In this document: positions 1-8,646 of the stretch, in pieces | How the letters are laid out: each line of letters starts with the position of its first letter | Position numbering within the stretch: position 1 is the stretch's first letter | Made by a program: the position numbers and the translations under genes | Origin: Hungatella hathewayi | GTDB lineage: Bacteria; Bacillota; Clostridia; Lachnospirales; Lachnospiraceae | Direction of reading: 5' to 3' | Length of the DNA: 64,000 nucleotides | NCBI GenBank assembly: GCA_025149285.1 | Contig: CP102274.1 | Span: forward strand, 826,501 to 890,500 | The notes under the pieces: generated by a model | Told to the model about the DNA's origin: nothing | Seen by the model: the letters and a program-made list of their open reading frames with translations, nothing else | Database searches by the model: none

Positions 1-411
1 GCTGTAAAACGGAGTGTAGCGGAGTACGTGGCAGATGCTTAAAAGCCGTTTGTTTTTTTCAGCGGCCGCCCCGATCCGGCGGCAGTCCTCTTCGCGTACC
101 GCCATGGGCTTTTCAAGCAGCACATGGTAACCGAGCTCCAGCGCTTTTACCGCGGGCCCGGTATGCATCTGATCCATTGTGCAGATAAGCGCTGCGTCAG
201 CGAAACGCGGCTGTTCGAGAAGTGGTTCCCACGTTTCATATACGGAGTCTTCCGGTATTTTGTGAGCTTTTTTCATGGCTTCCCGTTTTGCAGTATCCGG
301 CTCCGCAATGGCAACAATCTGAAATTCGTCCGGATGGTCCAGCGCATACCGGGCGTATACGCCGCCTCTGGCGCCTGCACCAAGCAGTACTGCTGTTATT
401 TTCTTTTTCAT
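1..411 (-). CDS. Gfo/Idh/MocA-family oxidoreductase, N-terminal part
   Basis: This is the first 137 codons of an NAD(P)-dependent sugar or inositol dehydrogenase-like enzyme; the rest lies beyond the window edge. The N-terminus shows a Rossmann nucleotide-binding strand and glycine loop (LLGAGARGGVYARYAL, about residues 9-24). About residue 100 the family's EKP motif appears (HVLLEKPMAV), whose lysine is used in catalysis or cofactor contact in this family. The start ATG is preceded by AAGGAG. It lies 16 bases downstream of the permease gene on the same strand, so it is probably the third or later gene of the sugar-uptake operon, acting in the cytoplasm on the imported sugar or a derivative. 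The substrate cannot be told from this part. Confidence 0.9.
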   Translation of the reverse strand, partial: MKKKITAVLLGAGARGGVYARYALDHPDEFQIVAIAEPDTAKREAMKKAHKIPEDSVYETWEPLLEQPRFADAALICTMDQMHTGPAVKALELGYHVLLEKPMAVREEDCRRIGAAAEKNKRLLSICHVLRYTPFYS

Positions 412-427
412 ATCGATACTCCTTTTC

Positions 428-1780
428 TTACCCCTTAATTCCTGAAGATATGATGCTTTTCTTGATCTGGCTTGAAAATATGATTGTGAGAAGCATGACA
501 GGAAGAATGGAAAACAGGGATAATCCCATAATAAAATTCATTTTAATAAACTGGTTTTTTGAAATGTTATAGAGCGCCACATTTAAGGTCCACAGGCTTT
601 GCTTTTCGGTGACAAGCCAAGCCCAGAAAAAGTCATTCCAGTTTGCCAGAAAGGTCTGAAGCGCAATTAAGGAAATAATAGGCTTCGACAGCGGCATACA
701 GATTTTTACAAAGCTGTACCAGTTGCCGGCGCCGTCGATTCTGGCCGCATCGAAGAGACTCTGGGGAAGCTGATCGAAAAAGCCCTTGTATAAATAGATA
801 TAGAAACCGTAGGGCAGCAAAAACGGCATCAGCAGCGCACGGTAGTTATTATAAAAGCCCAGTCTCTGAAACATGGTAAACTGGGGAATCATGATCGATA
901 TAAAAGGGATCATAGTACTTCCAAGGAAAAAAAACAACATAATTCCGGATAACTTTTTCGGAAGAAGGCGTGAGATGGGGAATGCGGTGATTCCGCACAG
1001 CACTACCTGAGTGACTATGGCCCATGTAATCACGAGAGCAGTATTCATGATAAAAATTAAAAAGCTGTAGCGGCTTACCAGTTCGTTTTTGCTGTACATT
1101 ACAGAAGGAAGCTGGAAATAGTAGGAGAAACTTTCCAGGAGCAGAAGGTTATTTTTATGACTCGTTATCGCAGTGAGTGCCCCATGGAGCTCGTATTTTT
1201 CCTGAAATACAGCCTGTATCCTGGAGGCCAGTTCCTCCCCGGAATTTTTTATCCGGAATTGATCCCCTTTCGGAATCCCGGCCGGATCATACTGATATCC
1301 CAGAAAATCAGAAGCTTTTTCCCAACGCTTTGGATTTAGCAGAACTTTGGGTTCCATGGTGGCATGGGAGTAAAGCCCTGCATCTCTTTGCAGCTCCAGG
1401 GCTCCGCGGTGTGCCCTGGACTGAAAGACCGGAACGCCATCCCTTGTGCCGACGAGTCTGACTTCAAACACAGAGTCCTCATCCATTTCATAGATCGTCA
1501 GGAATCCGGTCAGAATCTGATCCTGGCGCATAGCCTCCAGAAGCTGGTCCTCCGGTACCCGGCTGTAATCCAGTTCAAATGTAACGCTGTTAGCCGCATA
1601 GGGAAGCAGCCTGGGCGGCAGCTCATACAGTTTTTTGCTGTCTTTCATGGAAGTGGCCGCTATGTAAAGCAGAGGATAAAGAATGACGACTGCGAAGAAG
1701 ATTGATACGGCATAAGCTGCGATTTTCAGGCTTATCGTACTGCCACCGGCTTTGATTCCTGTCTGTTTTTTTCTTTTCAT
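428..1780 (-). CDS. Carbohydrate ABC transporter permease, MalG-type, with large extracytoplasmic insertion
   Basis: Membrane permease of a CUT1 sugar importer. The cytoplasmic EAA loop that docks the ATPase is clear (DAARIDGAGNWYSFVKICMP), and membrane segments surround it. The protein has 450 residues, whereas MalG-type permeases usually have about 275-300. The excess lies between the first membrane segment (about residues 18-42) and the second (about 240-268), as a hydrophilic, presumably external, stretch of about 150 extra residues. The start follows an AAGGGGGG ribosome binding site. It lies 15 bases after the partner permease and is followed by the oxidoreductase gene. It has no recognisable ATPase partner in the window; many Firmicutes CUT1 systems use a shared MsmX-like ATPase. 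The family is sure, the sugar unknown. Confidence 0.93.
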   Translation of the reverse strand: MKRKKQTGIKAGGSTISLKIAAYAVSIFFAVVILYPLLYIAATSMKDSKKLYELPPRLLPYAANSVTFELDYSRVPEDQLLEAMRQDQILTGFLTIYEMDEDSVFEVRLVGTRDGVPVFQSRAHRGALELQRDAGLYSHATMEPKVLLNPKRWEKASDFLGYQYDPAGIPKGDQFRIKNSGEELASRIQAVFQEKYELHGALTAITSHKNNLLLLESFSYYFQLPSVMYSKNELVSRYSFLIFIMNTALVITWAIVTQVVLCGITAFPISRLLPKKLSGIMLFFFLGSTMIPFISIMIPQFTMFQRLGFYNNYRALLMPFLLPYGFYIYLYKGFFDQLPQSLFDAARIDGAGNWYSFVKICMPLSKPIISLIALQTFLANWNDFFWAWLVTEKQSLWTLNVALYNISKNQFIKMNFIMGLSLFSILPVMLLTIIFSSQIKKSIISSGIKG

Positions 1781-1795
1781 GTTATTTTCCCCCCT

Positions 1796-2683
1796 TTATT
1801 CTGCTTCAGACTGGTCCATTCGCAGTTGAAGAAACGTCAGGACTGCAATGACGAGAAACAGGATACAGGATGCCGCCGTTGCTTTTCCGTAATCCAGGTC
1901 TGTATAAAAGGTAGAGTAGATATAGACCCCCATGGAGGTGGAGGCGCCGCTGGGCCCTCCGGCTGCAAATTGGTAAGGTGCATCCAGAATCTGCATGGAA
2001 CTGATAACCGCCAATACTAACTGAATGATAATGATGAACCGGATATTCGGCAGAATGATATGGCGGATTCGCTGCCAGCCGGAACAGCCATCTAACTGGC
2101 TGGCCTCCAGGACATCTTCCGAAATACCGTTAATTGCGGATAAAAACAACAGAACTCCCACACCTCCGCCCACAAATCCGGGAAAAATAATACAGAATTT
2201 AGTCAGTGCTGGATTACTGAGCCACATCTGCTGCGGCAGGCCAAATGCTTTTACAATCTGGTTGGCAAGACCGAAATCGGGATTCCAGATCCATTTCCAC
2301 AGGATAACGCTTACGGAAATGGGAATCAGGGCAGTAATCAAATAGATGGTGCTGAATGTCTTCTGAAAACGCTTCAGCTCATTTAAAAAGATTGCCTGGA
2401 CCAGCGGAACCCAGAATACGAGGAACAGCTGCAGGATCAGGAAAATAAACGTATTTTTCCACGCATCCCAATAGTAGGCTGCGGTAAACAGATTGATATA
2501 ATTCTGAAATCCCGCAAAATGTCCCGGTGGATTGACTGCATCATAACTGAACAGCGACATGTAAAACGATTTTATGATCGGATAATACCGCAGCCATACC
2601 GTAAATATGATTCCAGGCAGCATGAACAGCCATGGAGACAGGGCTTTGCGGAAGGAAGCAGAGTGAAACCTGTTATTTTCCAT
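1796..2683 (-). CDS. Carbohydrate ABC transporter permease, MalF-type
   Basis: First gene of the leftward sugar-transport operon. At 295 residues it has the normal CUT1 length, with about six membrane segments and an EAA loop (EASQLDGCSGWQRIRHIILP, about residues 190-210). It would pair with the following MalG-type permease to form the channel. The start has a strong AAGGAGGAG ribosome binding site. The solute-binding lipoprotein gene is divergently transcribed from the other side of a 279-base gap, and the YesM/YesN-like regulators lie beyond it, so the uptake system is probably controlled by those regulators. The substrate is not known. Confidence 0.93.
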   Translation of the reverse strand: MENNRFHSASFRKALSPWLFMLPGIIFTVWLRYYPIIKSFYMSLFSYDAVNPPGHFAGFQNYINLFTAAYYWDAWKNTFIFLILQLFLVFWVPLVQAIFLNELKRFQKTFSTIYLITALIPISVSVILWKWIWNPDFGLANQIVKAFGLPQQMWLSNPALTKFCIIFPGFVGGGVGVLLFLSAINGISEDVLEASQLDGCSGWQRIRHIILPNIRFIIIIQLVLAVISSMQILDAPYQFAAGGPSGASTSMGVYIYSTFYTDLDYGKATAASCILFLVIAVLTFLQLRMDQSEAE

Positions 2684-2702
2684 AGTGACTCCTCCTTTTG
2701 AG

Positions 2703-2736
2703 CTTTAACTGTTCTTATTATATCGAACTTTAACTG
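2703..2736 (-). promoter_or_regulatory. Candidate promoter with flanking direct repeats for the permease operon
   Basis: Read on the minus strand, a TATAAT box (2717-2722) lies between two exact copies of CAGTTAAAG (2728-2736 and 2703-2711), whose starts are 25 bases apart. No good -35 box is seen, which suits a promoter needing an activator. AraC-type regulators often bind direct repeats, so the nearby YesN-like regulator is the obvious candidate. The repeat is seen; its function is inferred. Confidence 0.4.
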
Positions 2737-2909
2737 CCTTTTCTGATAAACAAAATTAACCAAACAGGAGACATAATTAATATATTTTATTTAAAATGTC
2801 TGCAAATAGCTGAAAAATTAAGGGGAACATGTTAAAATTGTTACATATATACGCTGCGTTTGTCTCTATGTCATGGTAAAAATATCCTGTAGAATAAAAA
2901 TATAACAGG

Positions 2910-2938
2910 TTCCGGCATGGAGAAGGCACCTGCCGGAA
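2910..2938 (+). promoter_or_regulatory. Inverted repeat in the leader of the solute-binding protein gene
   Basis: TTCCGGCA at 2910-2917 and TGCCGGAA at 2931-2938 form perfect 8-base arms around a 13-base loop, ending 12 bases before the ribosome binding site (GGAGG, 2951-2955). It could be an operator or a messenger hairpin that affects stability or translation. There is no T-run, so it is not a standard terminator. Confidence 0.4.
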
Positions 2939-2962
2939 TGACATAATAAAGGAGGATTTTAT

Positions 2963-4381
2963 ATGAGACGTAGACAGGTTATGAAAAAAGCGGCAGCTAT
3001 CCTGTTAACCGCAGCTGTGGCGGCAGGGCTAACCGCCTGTGGATCTAAGCCGTCGGAAACGCAGAGTACGGCAGCCGAGGTGAAAAAAACAGAAGAGGAA
3101 AAAACAGCGGCTGAAAATGGGAAGGCAGCGGAGGACAAGGGAAACGGAGAGGCTGTTACACTGACCATGTGGGTGGAAAGTAAGAATGAGACCGATATAA
3201 AGCAGGAACTGGATGAAGAATTCATGGAAGAAAACCCTGACATTATTCTTAATAAGGTAATGAAAGAGGGAGACCCGGGAAACGATTTTTATCAGGGGGT
3301 TGCTGCCGGCAACGCGCCGGACTGTGTAACGGTTTCCTTCACTTTAATGGACAAATACGCCAATGCCGGTATACTGACTCCGCTGAATCAATATTTCGAT
3401 CAGTGGGATGAGAAAGACGGATTCTCCCAGTCCTATGTGGATATGTTTACAAAGAACGGGAATCTCTATGGAATTACTTCAATCGATGCGAATTTCCTGC
3501 TGGCTTACAACAAGGCGGTATTCAGGGAAGCAGGAATTGAAAATCCTCCGGCAACATGGGAGGAGGCTTATGAGACGGCAAAAAAGATCACGAATCCGGA
3601 TACTCAGACGTATGGCTATGGTGTCCTCGGTTCGGAGTGGACCGACTGGTTCTTCCAGTATTATGTATGGCAGGCCGGAGGTGATTTAACGAAGAGAAAT
3701 GCAGACGGCACTCTGGAACTCACCTTTACAGATCCCGCAGTGATTGAGGCGGCAAATTATTATCAGAAGCTGCGCCGGGACGGTGTCAGTCAGCCGGATC
3801 TGACCCTGAAATTCAACGAACTGATTGAAAAATTTGCTCAGGGCAAGATTGCCATGATGCCGTTCGCTACGGATTGGGTGAGCACGGCGGCAAGCCTGGG
3901 AGCAAAAGTGGATGACATAGGACTCTGTCCGTTCCCGGCGGGTCCTTCAGGAAAGAGTGTTACCACAAGCCTTGGATACAACTGGGTAATTAACGCGAAG
4001 AGTTCTCCGGAAAAGCAGGATGCAGCATGGCGATACATTGCTTTTATGAGTTCTAAGGAATCCATGGAACGTACGATTGAAGCTTCTGCAGACAAAGGAG
4101 CGGTAGATCCCATTCATTATCCGCGTACAGATGTTAATGTAAGTGAATTAACAGATATGAACCCGGAATATCAGGAGGTACTTAAGAAGATTGAAGGGAC
4201 AGGCAGGCTTGAGTATGAAGGAAAAGACATAATTTCTCCATATGTAGACCGTACCGTTCAGAAAATCCTGGCTGATTTAAATGCAGATCCGGAAAAGGAA
4301 TTTGCAGCGGCTTCCGAACAGGCTCAAAAAGAGGTCGTAGACCAGTATAACAAAGAGGTATTGGAAAAAGCAGAAAAATAA
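2963..4381 (+). CDS. Extracellular sugar-binding lipoprotein (CUT1 solute-binding protein)
   Basis: Captures a sugar outside the cell and hands it to the two permeases encoded divergently. The N-terminus is a lipoprotein signal with a lipobox (LTAC; cysteine about residue 26), followed by a charged Ser/Glu/Lys-rich linker to about residue 60 and then a MalE-like bacterial extracellular solute-binding domain (472 residues in all). Internal sequences such as GSEWTDWFFQYY and the C-terminal helices fit this family. The start chosen has GGAGG seven bases upstream; a second ATG six codons later is possible but poorly spaced. A terminator follows immediately, before the sensor kinase gene. Confidence 0.93.
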   Translation: MRRRQVMKKAAAILLTAAVAAGLTACGSKPSETQSTAAEVKKTEEEKTAAENGKAAEDKGNGEAVTLTMWVESKNETDIKQELDEEFMEENPDIILNKVMKEGDPGNDFYQGVAAGNAPDCVTVSFTLMDKYANAGILTPLNQYFDQWDEKDGFSQSYVDMFTKNGNLYGITSIDANFLLAYNKAVFREAGIENPPATWEEAYETAKKITNPDTQTYGYGVLGSEWTDWFFQYYVWQAGGDLTKRNADGTLELTFTDPAVIEAANYYQKLRRDGVSQPDLTLKFNELIEKFAQGKIAMMPFATDWVSTAASLGAKVDDIGLCPFPAGPSGKSVTTSLGYNWVINAKSSPEKQDAAWRYIAFMSSKESMERTIEASADKGAVDPIHYPRTDVNVSELTDMNPEYQEVLKKIEGTGRLEYEGKDIISPYVDRTVQKILADLNADPEKEFAAASEQAQKEVVDQYNKEVLEKAEK

Positions 4382-4397
4382 TGATAGATATTTCCAG

Positions 4398-4426
4398 AAA
4401 GAAGGCTGCATGCTCGCCTTCTTTTT
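4398..4426 (+). terminator. Intrinsic terminator after the solute-binding protein gene
   Basis: AGAAGGC and GCCTTCT form a stem around a 9-base loop, followed by TTTTT. It lies 17 bases after the stop codon and would limit read-through into the sensor kinase gene. Confidence 0.8.
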
Positions 4427-4465
4427 GGTGTATCGTCAGGAAAATCAGCAGGAGGCTCAGTCACG

Positions 4466-6382
4466 ATGGAAACTCTGGAAAAACGGAATGATCTTGTAGG
4501 ACGGCTTTTGGGTATATGCCGAAAAACCTCTATTTTTGTGCGCCTCATCATTCTTTCCTGTACTCTTTTGATGATACCCAGCTGTCTTCTTATTTTTCTC
4601 ACCTTTCATGTGTATACCAGTGATTTGTTTAAGACGACGCTTCAGCTGTTTAAGAACAACAACCTCCTTATCGGGAGTTCCATATCCCATGTCCTGAAAC
4701 AAAATGAACAGTTCCTTTATGAAATCTATTCCGACGAGGAGCTGACCGGTGCGCTGATCGAGCTGTACCGTCTGGAAAATAATCCGGAGGAGGATCTGTC
4801 CGATAAAAAGGAGATTCTGAGAGATCAGATCAACAGCCGTCTGTACCATTACTATACGGACGGAGACAGTCTGATCCGCAGTATACAGATCATCACGGAA
4901 TACGACCAGTTTTCTCCGGTCAGTACATACGGGAATATGGCGGGGGCCTGGATTCCTGACATATCTGCCTTTCGGGACAGTGATATCTATCAGAAAACAA
5001 TCAGGGCTTCCGGAACGCCGGTCTGGTTCGATCCGCCTCAGTTTTACAACACCTTTTACCATCAGACCATGTTCAATACGCCTCTGGTGGACACGTTTGT
5101 GCTTGCGCGGTCGATTCCCAGCTATCAGGTTAATTCCAGCCTCGGTATCATTGTAATCAATCTGGACATGAAATCTCTGCTAAAAAATGTGGATGCCTCC
5201 ACCCTGACATCGGACAGTAATCTTCTGCTTATGGGCAGCCAGCCCCTGTGGTCTTTCAATGTCAATATCGAAGGTCCTACCCTGGCATCTGACGATCCGG
5301 TTATGGAACAGGTGAAAGGCAGGGAAGAAGGGGACATAGAGGCGGTGATTCGCGGGGAAGCGTGTGAACTCACCTTCCTTCGCATCACAGGGACCGATAT
5401 GTACCTGATCAATCTGGCTTACCGTGACCGGCTGTTTGAGCGGCCTCTGATGCTGCGCAGGTTCAGCTTTCTGGTGCTGGCAGTCAGTCTGATAATCGCC
5501 GTCTTCATCGCATATATTATTACGGTCAGTATTGTATCTCCGCTGAACCGTCTGAAGAATACCATGCAGACCGCTTCAAGAGGAAATCTGGAGGTGGAAT
5601 ATGAAGATCCGGCAGGTGACGAAGTGGGAATACTGGGACAAAAATATAATGAGATGATCGCCGATTTAAAAAGCCTGATTCAGGAAACCTATGTATCCGA
5701 GCTTAACAAACGCCATTTGGAAATGCTGAAAAAAGAGGCGGAATTAAACGCCTTTCAGATGCAGATCAATCCCCATTTTCTATATAATACACTGGATATG
5801 ATCCGGTGGAAAGCCATTGCAGAGGAACAGGGGGATGGGGAAGTAAGCCATATGATTAAACAGTTTTCCGATCTTTTGAGACTGGGAATTAAGAAGAACA
5901 GCGTGATTGTTCCTTTTTCAGAAGAACTGAGCCATGTGGACGCCTATCTTGCGATTATAAATCTGCGTTACTCCGAACCCATTCAGCTTACGGTTGATCT
6001 GCCGTTCGACCCCGGAGACGTAACGATTGCCAAGCTGTCTTTGCAGCCTCTTGTGGAAAACAGCGTTATTCATGGCTTTGACAGTACTCCGGCGGAGATT
6101 TCCCATAAGAGGATCGCCATAAGCGGGTTTATTGAGCAGAATCTGATTCATATTCTGGTGGAGGACAACGGAATCGGAATGACGCAGGAGCAGATGGAGG
6201 CATTAAACCGGGAACTGAAAGACCGTGTTCATACGCAGGGTGGAATCGGAGTGTTCAACGTCAATGAGCGTCTGAAACTTTATTTTGGCGATGACTGCGG
6301 ACTGCATTACCAGAGCTCTCCATTGGGAGGGACAGGAATCGAGATGCTTCTGCCCAGACAGAGTCAGGAGCAGGAGATCTAG
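4466..6382 (+). CDS. Sensor histidine kinase, YesM/LytS-like (HPK7)
   Basis: Membrane sensor that phosphorylates the next gene's AraC-type regulator. Domains in order: membrane segment about 22-48; extracellular sensing region about 50-325; second membrane segment about 328-352; HAMP about 350-405; His_kinase domain with the phosphorylatable histidine in QMQINPHFLYNTLDMIRW (about residue 436); ATPase domain with VENSVIHGF, DNGIGM and GGIGVFNVNERL. This layout is typical of YesM-type kinases controlling sugar uptake and polysaccharide use. The gene starts after an AGGAGG with ten-base spacing and is followed 20 bases on by the regulator. The neighbouring CUT1 transporter is the likely target. 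The ligand is unknown. Confidence 0.93.
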   Translation: METLEKRNDLVGRLLGICRKTSIFVRLIILSCTLLMIPSCLLIFLTFHVYTSDLFKTTLQLFKNNNLLIGSSISHVLKQNEQFLYEIYSDEELTGALIELYRLENNPEEDLSDKKEILRDQINSRLYHYYTDGDSLIRSIQIITEYDQFSPVSTYGNMAGAWIPDISAFRDSDIYQKTIRASGTPVWFDPPQFYNTFYHQTMFNTPLVDTFVLARSIPSYQVNSSLGIIVINLDMKSLLKNVDASTLTSDSNLLLMGSQPLWSFNVNIEGPTLASDDPVMEQVKGREEGDIEAVIRGEACELTFLRITGTDMYLINLAYRDRLFERPLMLRRFSFLVLAVSLIIAVFIAYIITVSIVSPLNRLKNTMQTASRGNLEVEYEDPAGDEVGILGQKYNEMIADLKSLIQETYVSELNKRHLEMLKKEAELNAFQMQINPHFLYNTLDMIRWKAIAEEQGDGEVSHMIKQFSDLLRLGIKKNSVIVPFSEELSHVDAYLAIINLRYSEPIQLTVDLPFDPGDVTIAKLSLQPLVENSVIHGFDSTPAEISHKRIAISGFIEQNLIHILVEDNGIGMTQEQMEALNRELKDRVHTQGGIGVFNVNERLKLYFGDDCGLHYQSSPLGGTGIEMLLPRQSQEQEI

Positions 6383-6402
6383 TATTCGGGAGGTAAGGAC
6401 AG

Positions 6403-7986
6403 ATGGAAACGAAAAAATTATATCAGCTTCTCATTGTGGATGATGAGAGCTTTGTGCGTCAGGGCCTTTCTCAGTATGTGGACTGGGAGGCGCTGGGCTA
6501 TACGGTGGCGGGAACTGCTGACTGCAAGGAGACAGCTCTGCATTTTCTGGAGGAAAATCCGGTTGATGTCATTCTGACGGATATCCGAATGCCTGATGGC
6601 ACCGGACTGGAGCTTCTGCAGGAATGCCGCGGCATACAACCGGATGTAAAATCCGTGATTTTAAGCGGTTACGGGGAGTTTGAATATGCGCAGAAGGCGC
6701 TGAGGCTGGGGAGCTTTGATTTCCTCACAAAACCGGTAGATTTTTCTCAGCTCACTGCTATTTTTCTCAAGCTGCACGATACCCTCAGCCAGCTGGAAAC
6801 TCAGAACCGGAATTTACAGGAGGTATACCGGCTGAAAAAAGATAATTTTTTTCATAATGTGACGAAGTATTCGGTAGAACCGGAAACACTGGCTCAACGG
6901 TGCAGAGAATACAATCTGCCGCCATGCGGCCGCTATGGGATTTTAAGAATCAGATATCCCGACGCAGAGAACTGCCTTCCTGGCCTGCCGCCGGATTGCA
7001 GAGAGGCGGTCAGCCGGCTGATCGGGGAGAGCGGGGGCGGTGACCGCTGCTACGTTTTTCCAAATGAAGCACATGAAATTACAGTTGCGCTGTATGATAT
7101 TCCGAAAGGGGAGACGACAGGCCTCCTGGAACTGTTGAAACCATATTTGGATTACCATGAGGCCATAGCCGGCGTGGGATCCTTTTATGAGGGCATAGGA
7201 AAATTAAAAGAAGCGTACCAGGAGGCCGGTCAGGCTCTGGAATACCACCATCTCCAGACAGAAGAGCGGATCATAGAATATGGTAAGGCGAGTGGACAGA
7301 TTGATTTTGGCGCGGCTTACAGCCAGAACAGTAAGGAATCCATGTTAGACTGCCTGTCGGAGGGACGTTCCGATCTGCTGGCGGAGTTTCTGGTCAGTCA
7401 TATTGACAATTTGATAGCCGACGGAAGTTCTATTGATACGATCAAAGCGCTGGCCATCAATTCGATTCTGGTGGTGGAAGAGTATTTAAAGCAGAATACA
7501 TCCTGCCGTGAGACTGGAAACGGTATTCAGGAGTTGATCTGCCGGATCATTTCCATGAAGTCGAGACACCGGATTCAGGATATTGCCAGAGAGTATCTGG
7601 CTTCTACGGCGCCTTTGATTGAATCTGCCAAAAGCAGGAGTCCGGTTATTGACCGTGCGTTAGTTTATATCAGAGAACATTATTCGGAAAACATTACGCT
7701 GCAGTCACTTGCCGAGGACATTTACCTCCATCCCGTCTACTTGAGCCGGCTGTTTAAAGAAAAGGTCGGTCAGACATTTCTGGAGTATTTAACTCATTAC
7801 CGCATCGAAATGGCGAAAGACTACCTGCGTAATCCCAATCTTCGTATCTACGATATCGGTCAAATGGTAGGATATGAAACACCGCAGTATTTCAGCAGAG
7901 TTTTTAAAGAACTGACAGGAACGACACCGAAGGGATTTCGGGAGGAACTGGCAGGAAAAGGGGAAAAACACGAAAAGGGTGTTTAA
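6403..7986 (+). CDS. Response regulator with AraC-type DNA-binding domain, YesN-like
   Basis: Partner of the preceding kinase. Receiver domain at about 1-125, with acidic pocket VDDE and phosphoacceptor Asp60 (DVILTDIRMPDG) and the conserved lysine in LTKPVDF. A middle region of unclear fold covers about 130-415. The C-terminus (about 425-520) carries two AraC helix-turn-helix motifs (LQSLAEDIYLHPVYLSRLFK and the IYDIGQMVGYETPQYFSRVF segment). At 527 residues it has the usual YesN length. It probably activates the transport operon, where direct repeats flank a promoter. Start supported by GGGAGG. Strong terminator after the stop. Confidence 0.93.
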   Translation: METKKLYQLLIVDDESFVRQGLSQYVDWEALGYTVAGTADCKETALHFLEENPVDVILTDIRMPDGTGLELLQECRGIQPDVKSVILSGYGEFEYAQKALRLGSFDFLTKPVDFSQLTAIFLKLHDTLSQLETQNRNLQEVYRLKKDNFFHNVTKYSVEPETLAQRCREYNLPPCGRYGILRIRYPDAENCLPGLPPDCREAVSRLIGESGGGDRCYVFPNEAHEITVALYDIPKGETTGLLELLKPYLDYHEAIAGVGSFYEGIGKLKEAYQEAGQALEYHHLQTEERIIEYGKASGQIDFGAAYSQNSKESMLDCLSEGRSDLLAEFLVSHIDNLIADGSSIDTIKALAINSILVVEEYLKQNTSCRETGNGIQELICRIISMKSRHRIQDIAREYLASTAPLIESAKSRSPVIDRALVYIREHYSENITLQSLAEDIYLHPVYLSRLFKEKVGQTFLEYLTHYRIEMAKDYLRNPNLRIYDIGQMVGYETPQYFSRVFKELTGTTPKGFREELAGKGEKHEKGV

Positions 7987-7996
7987 TCCCCTTTTC

Positions 7997-8039
7997 GGTT
8001 CTTTCACGGCTTTGGGAGCGGGGAAAGAACCTCTTTTTT
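7997..8039 (+). terminator. Intrinsic terminator after the YesN-like regulator
   Basis: GGTTCTTTC and GAAAGAACC pair around a 14-16-base loop and are followed by TCTTTTTTC. It closes the sensor/regulator transcription unit. Confidence 0.8.
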
Positions 8040-8087
8040 CTTTATTTCCGTTCATAAAATTACCGCTTTGGGTACATACTGGTACTT

Positions 8088-8591
8088 ATGAAGACGACAA
8101 CACTAAACACAACAACATTCAAAAAATTCACAATCAGCAGCACGGCGCTGCAGCTAAAACAGCTTCCGGTCAATTTTTGCAAATGCGGAATCACAGGCTG
8201 GTGCCTGGAGGTCCTTTTTACTTCAGCGGAATCGATCATGAGGCACGACTGGAGGCTGATGGGGAGGACGTCCCTTTTGATGTTCCCTATCTACGGCTGC
8301 GGAGCGCTTCTGGGACCCATCGGGAAATGGATTGACGACTGGCTTAATCCGGGCAGAGTATTAACTGTAAAAAAATCGGATCTGGCAGTGCGCCACGGGA
8401 TGCTTTACATGGTTCTGATTTTTGTGGCGGAATACGCCTCAGGAGCGTGGCTTCGGTCACGGGGAATGTGTCCGTGGGACTATACGGGGCGCAGTACAAA
8501 TATAGACGGCCTCATACGGCTCGATTTTGCTCCGCTGTGGTTTGCTACAGGGCTTTTATTTGAACAAATTACGAAAAAGAAAGGCGGGTAA
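8088..8591 (+). CDS. CmpB-like putative ABC transporter permease family protein
   Basis: A 167-residue membrane protein resembling the putative ABC-transporter type IV family (ABC_trans_CmpB). Recognisable family features are an early GITGWCLEVLF segment, RLMGRTSLLMFPIYG, and the C-terminal CPWDYTGRSTNIDGLIRLDF segment, followed by a last membrane helix. Members are small integral membrane proteins of unknown biochemical role. No clear ribosome binding site precedes this ATG, but a later start would remove the conserved GWCLEV region, so the long form is preferred. It stands alone between a terminator and plsC. Confidence 0.7.
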   Translation: MKTTTLNTTTFKKFTISSTALQLKQLPVNFCKCGITGWCLEVLFTSAESIMRHDWRLMGRTSLLMFPIYGCGALLGPIGKWIDDWLNPGRVLTVKKSDLAVRHGMLYMVLIFVAEYASGAWLRSRGMCPWDYTGRSTNIDGLIRLDFAPLWFATGLLFEQITKKKGG

Positions 8592-8646
8592 GTCTTGTAA
8601 TTACACTCTTCATTTTATATAATAGTAAAAATGGAGGGGAAGACCA

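Noticed and set aside
4457..5062. Antisense open frame over the sensor kinase
   Set aside because: No ribosome binding site and wholly inside a secure gene.
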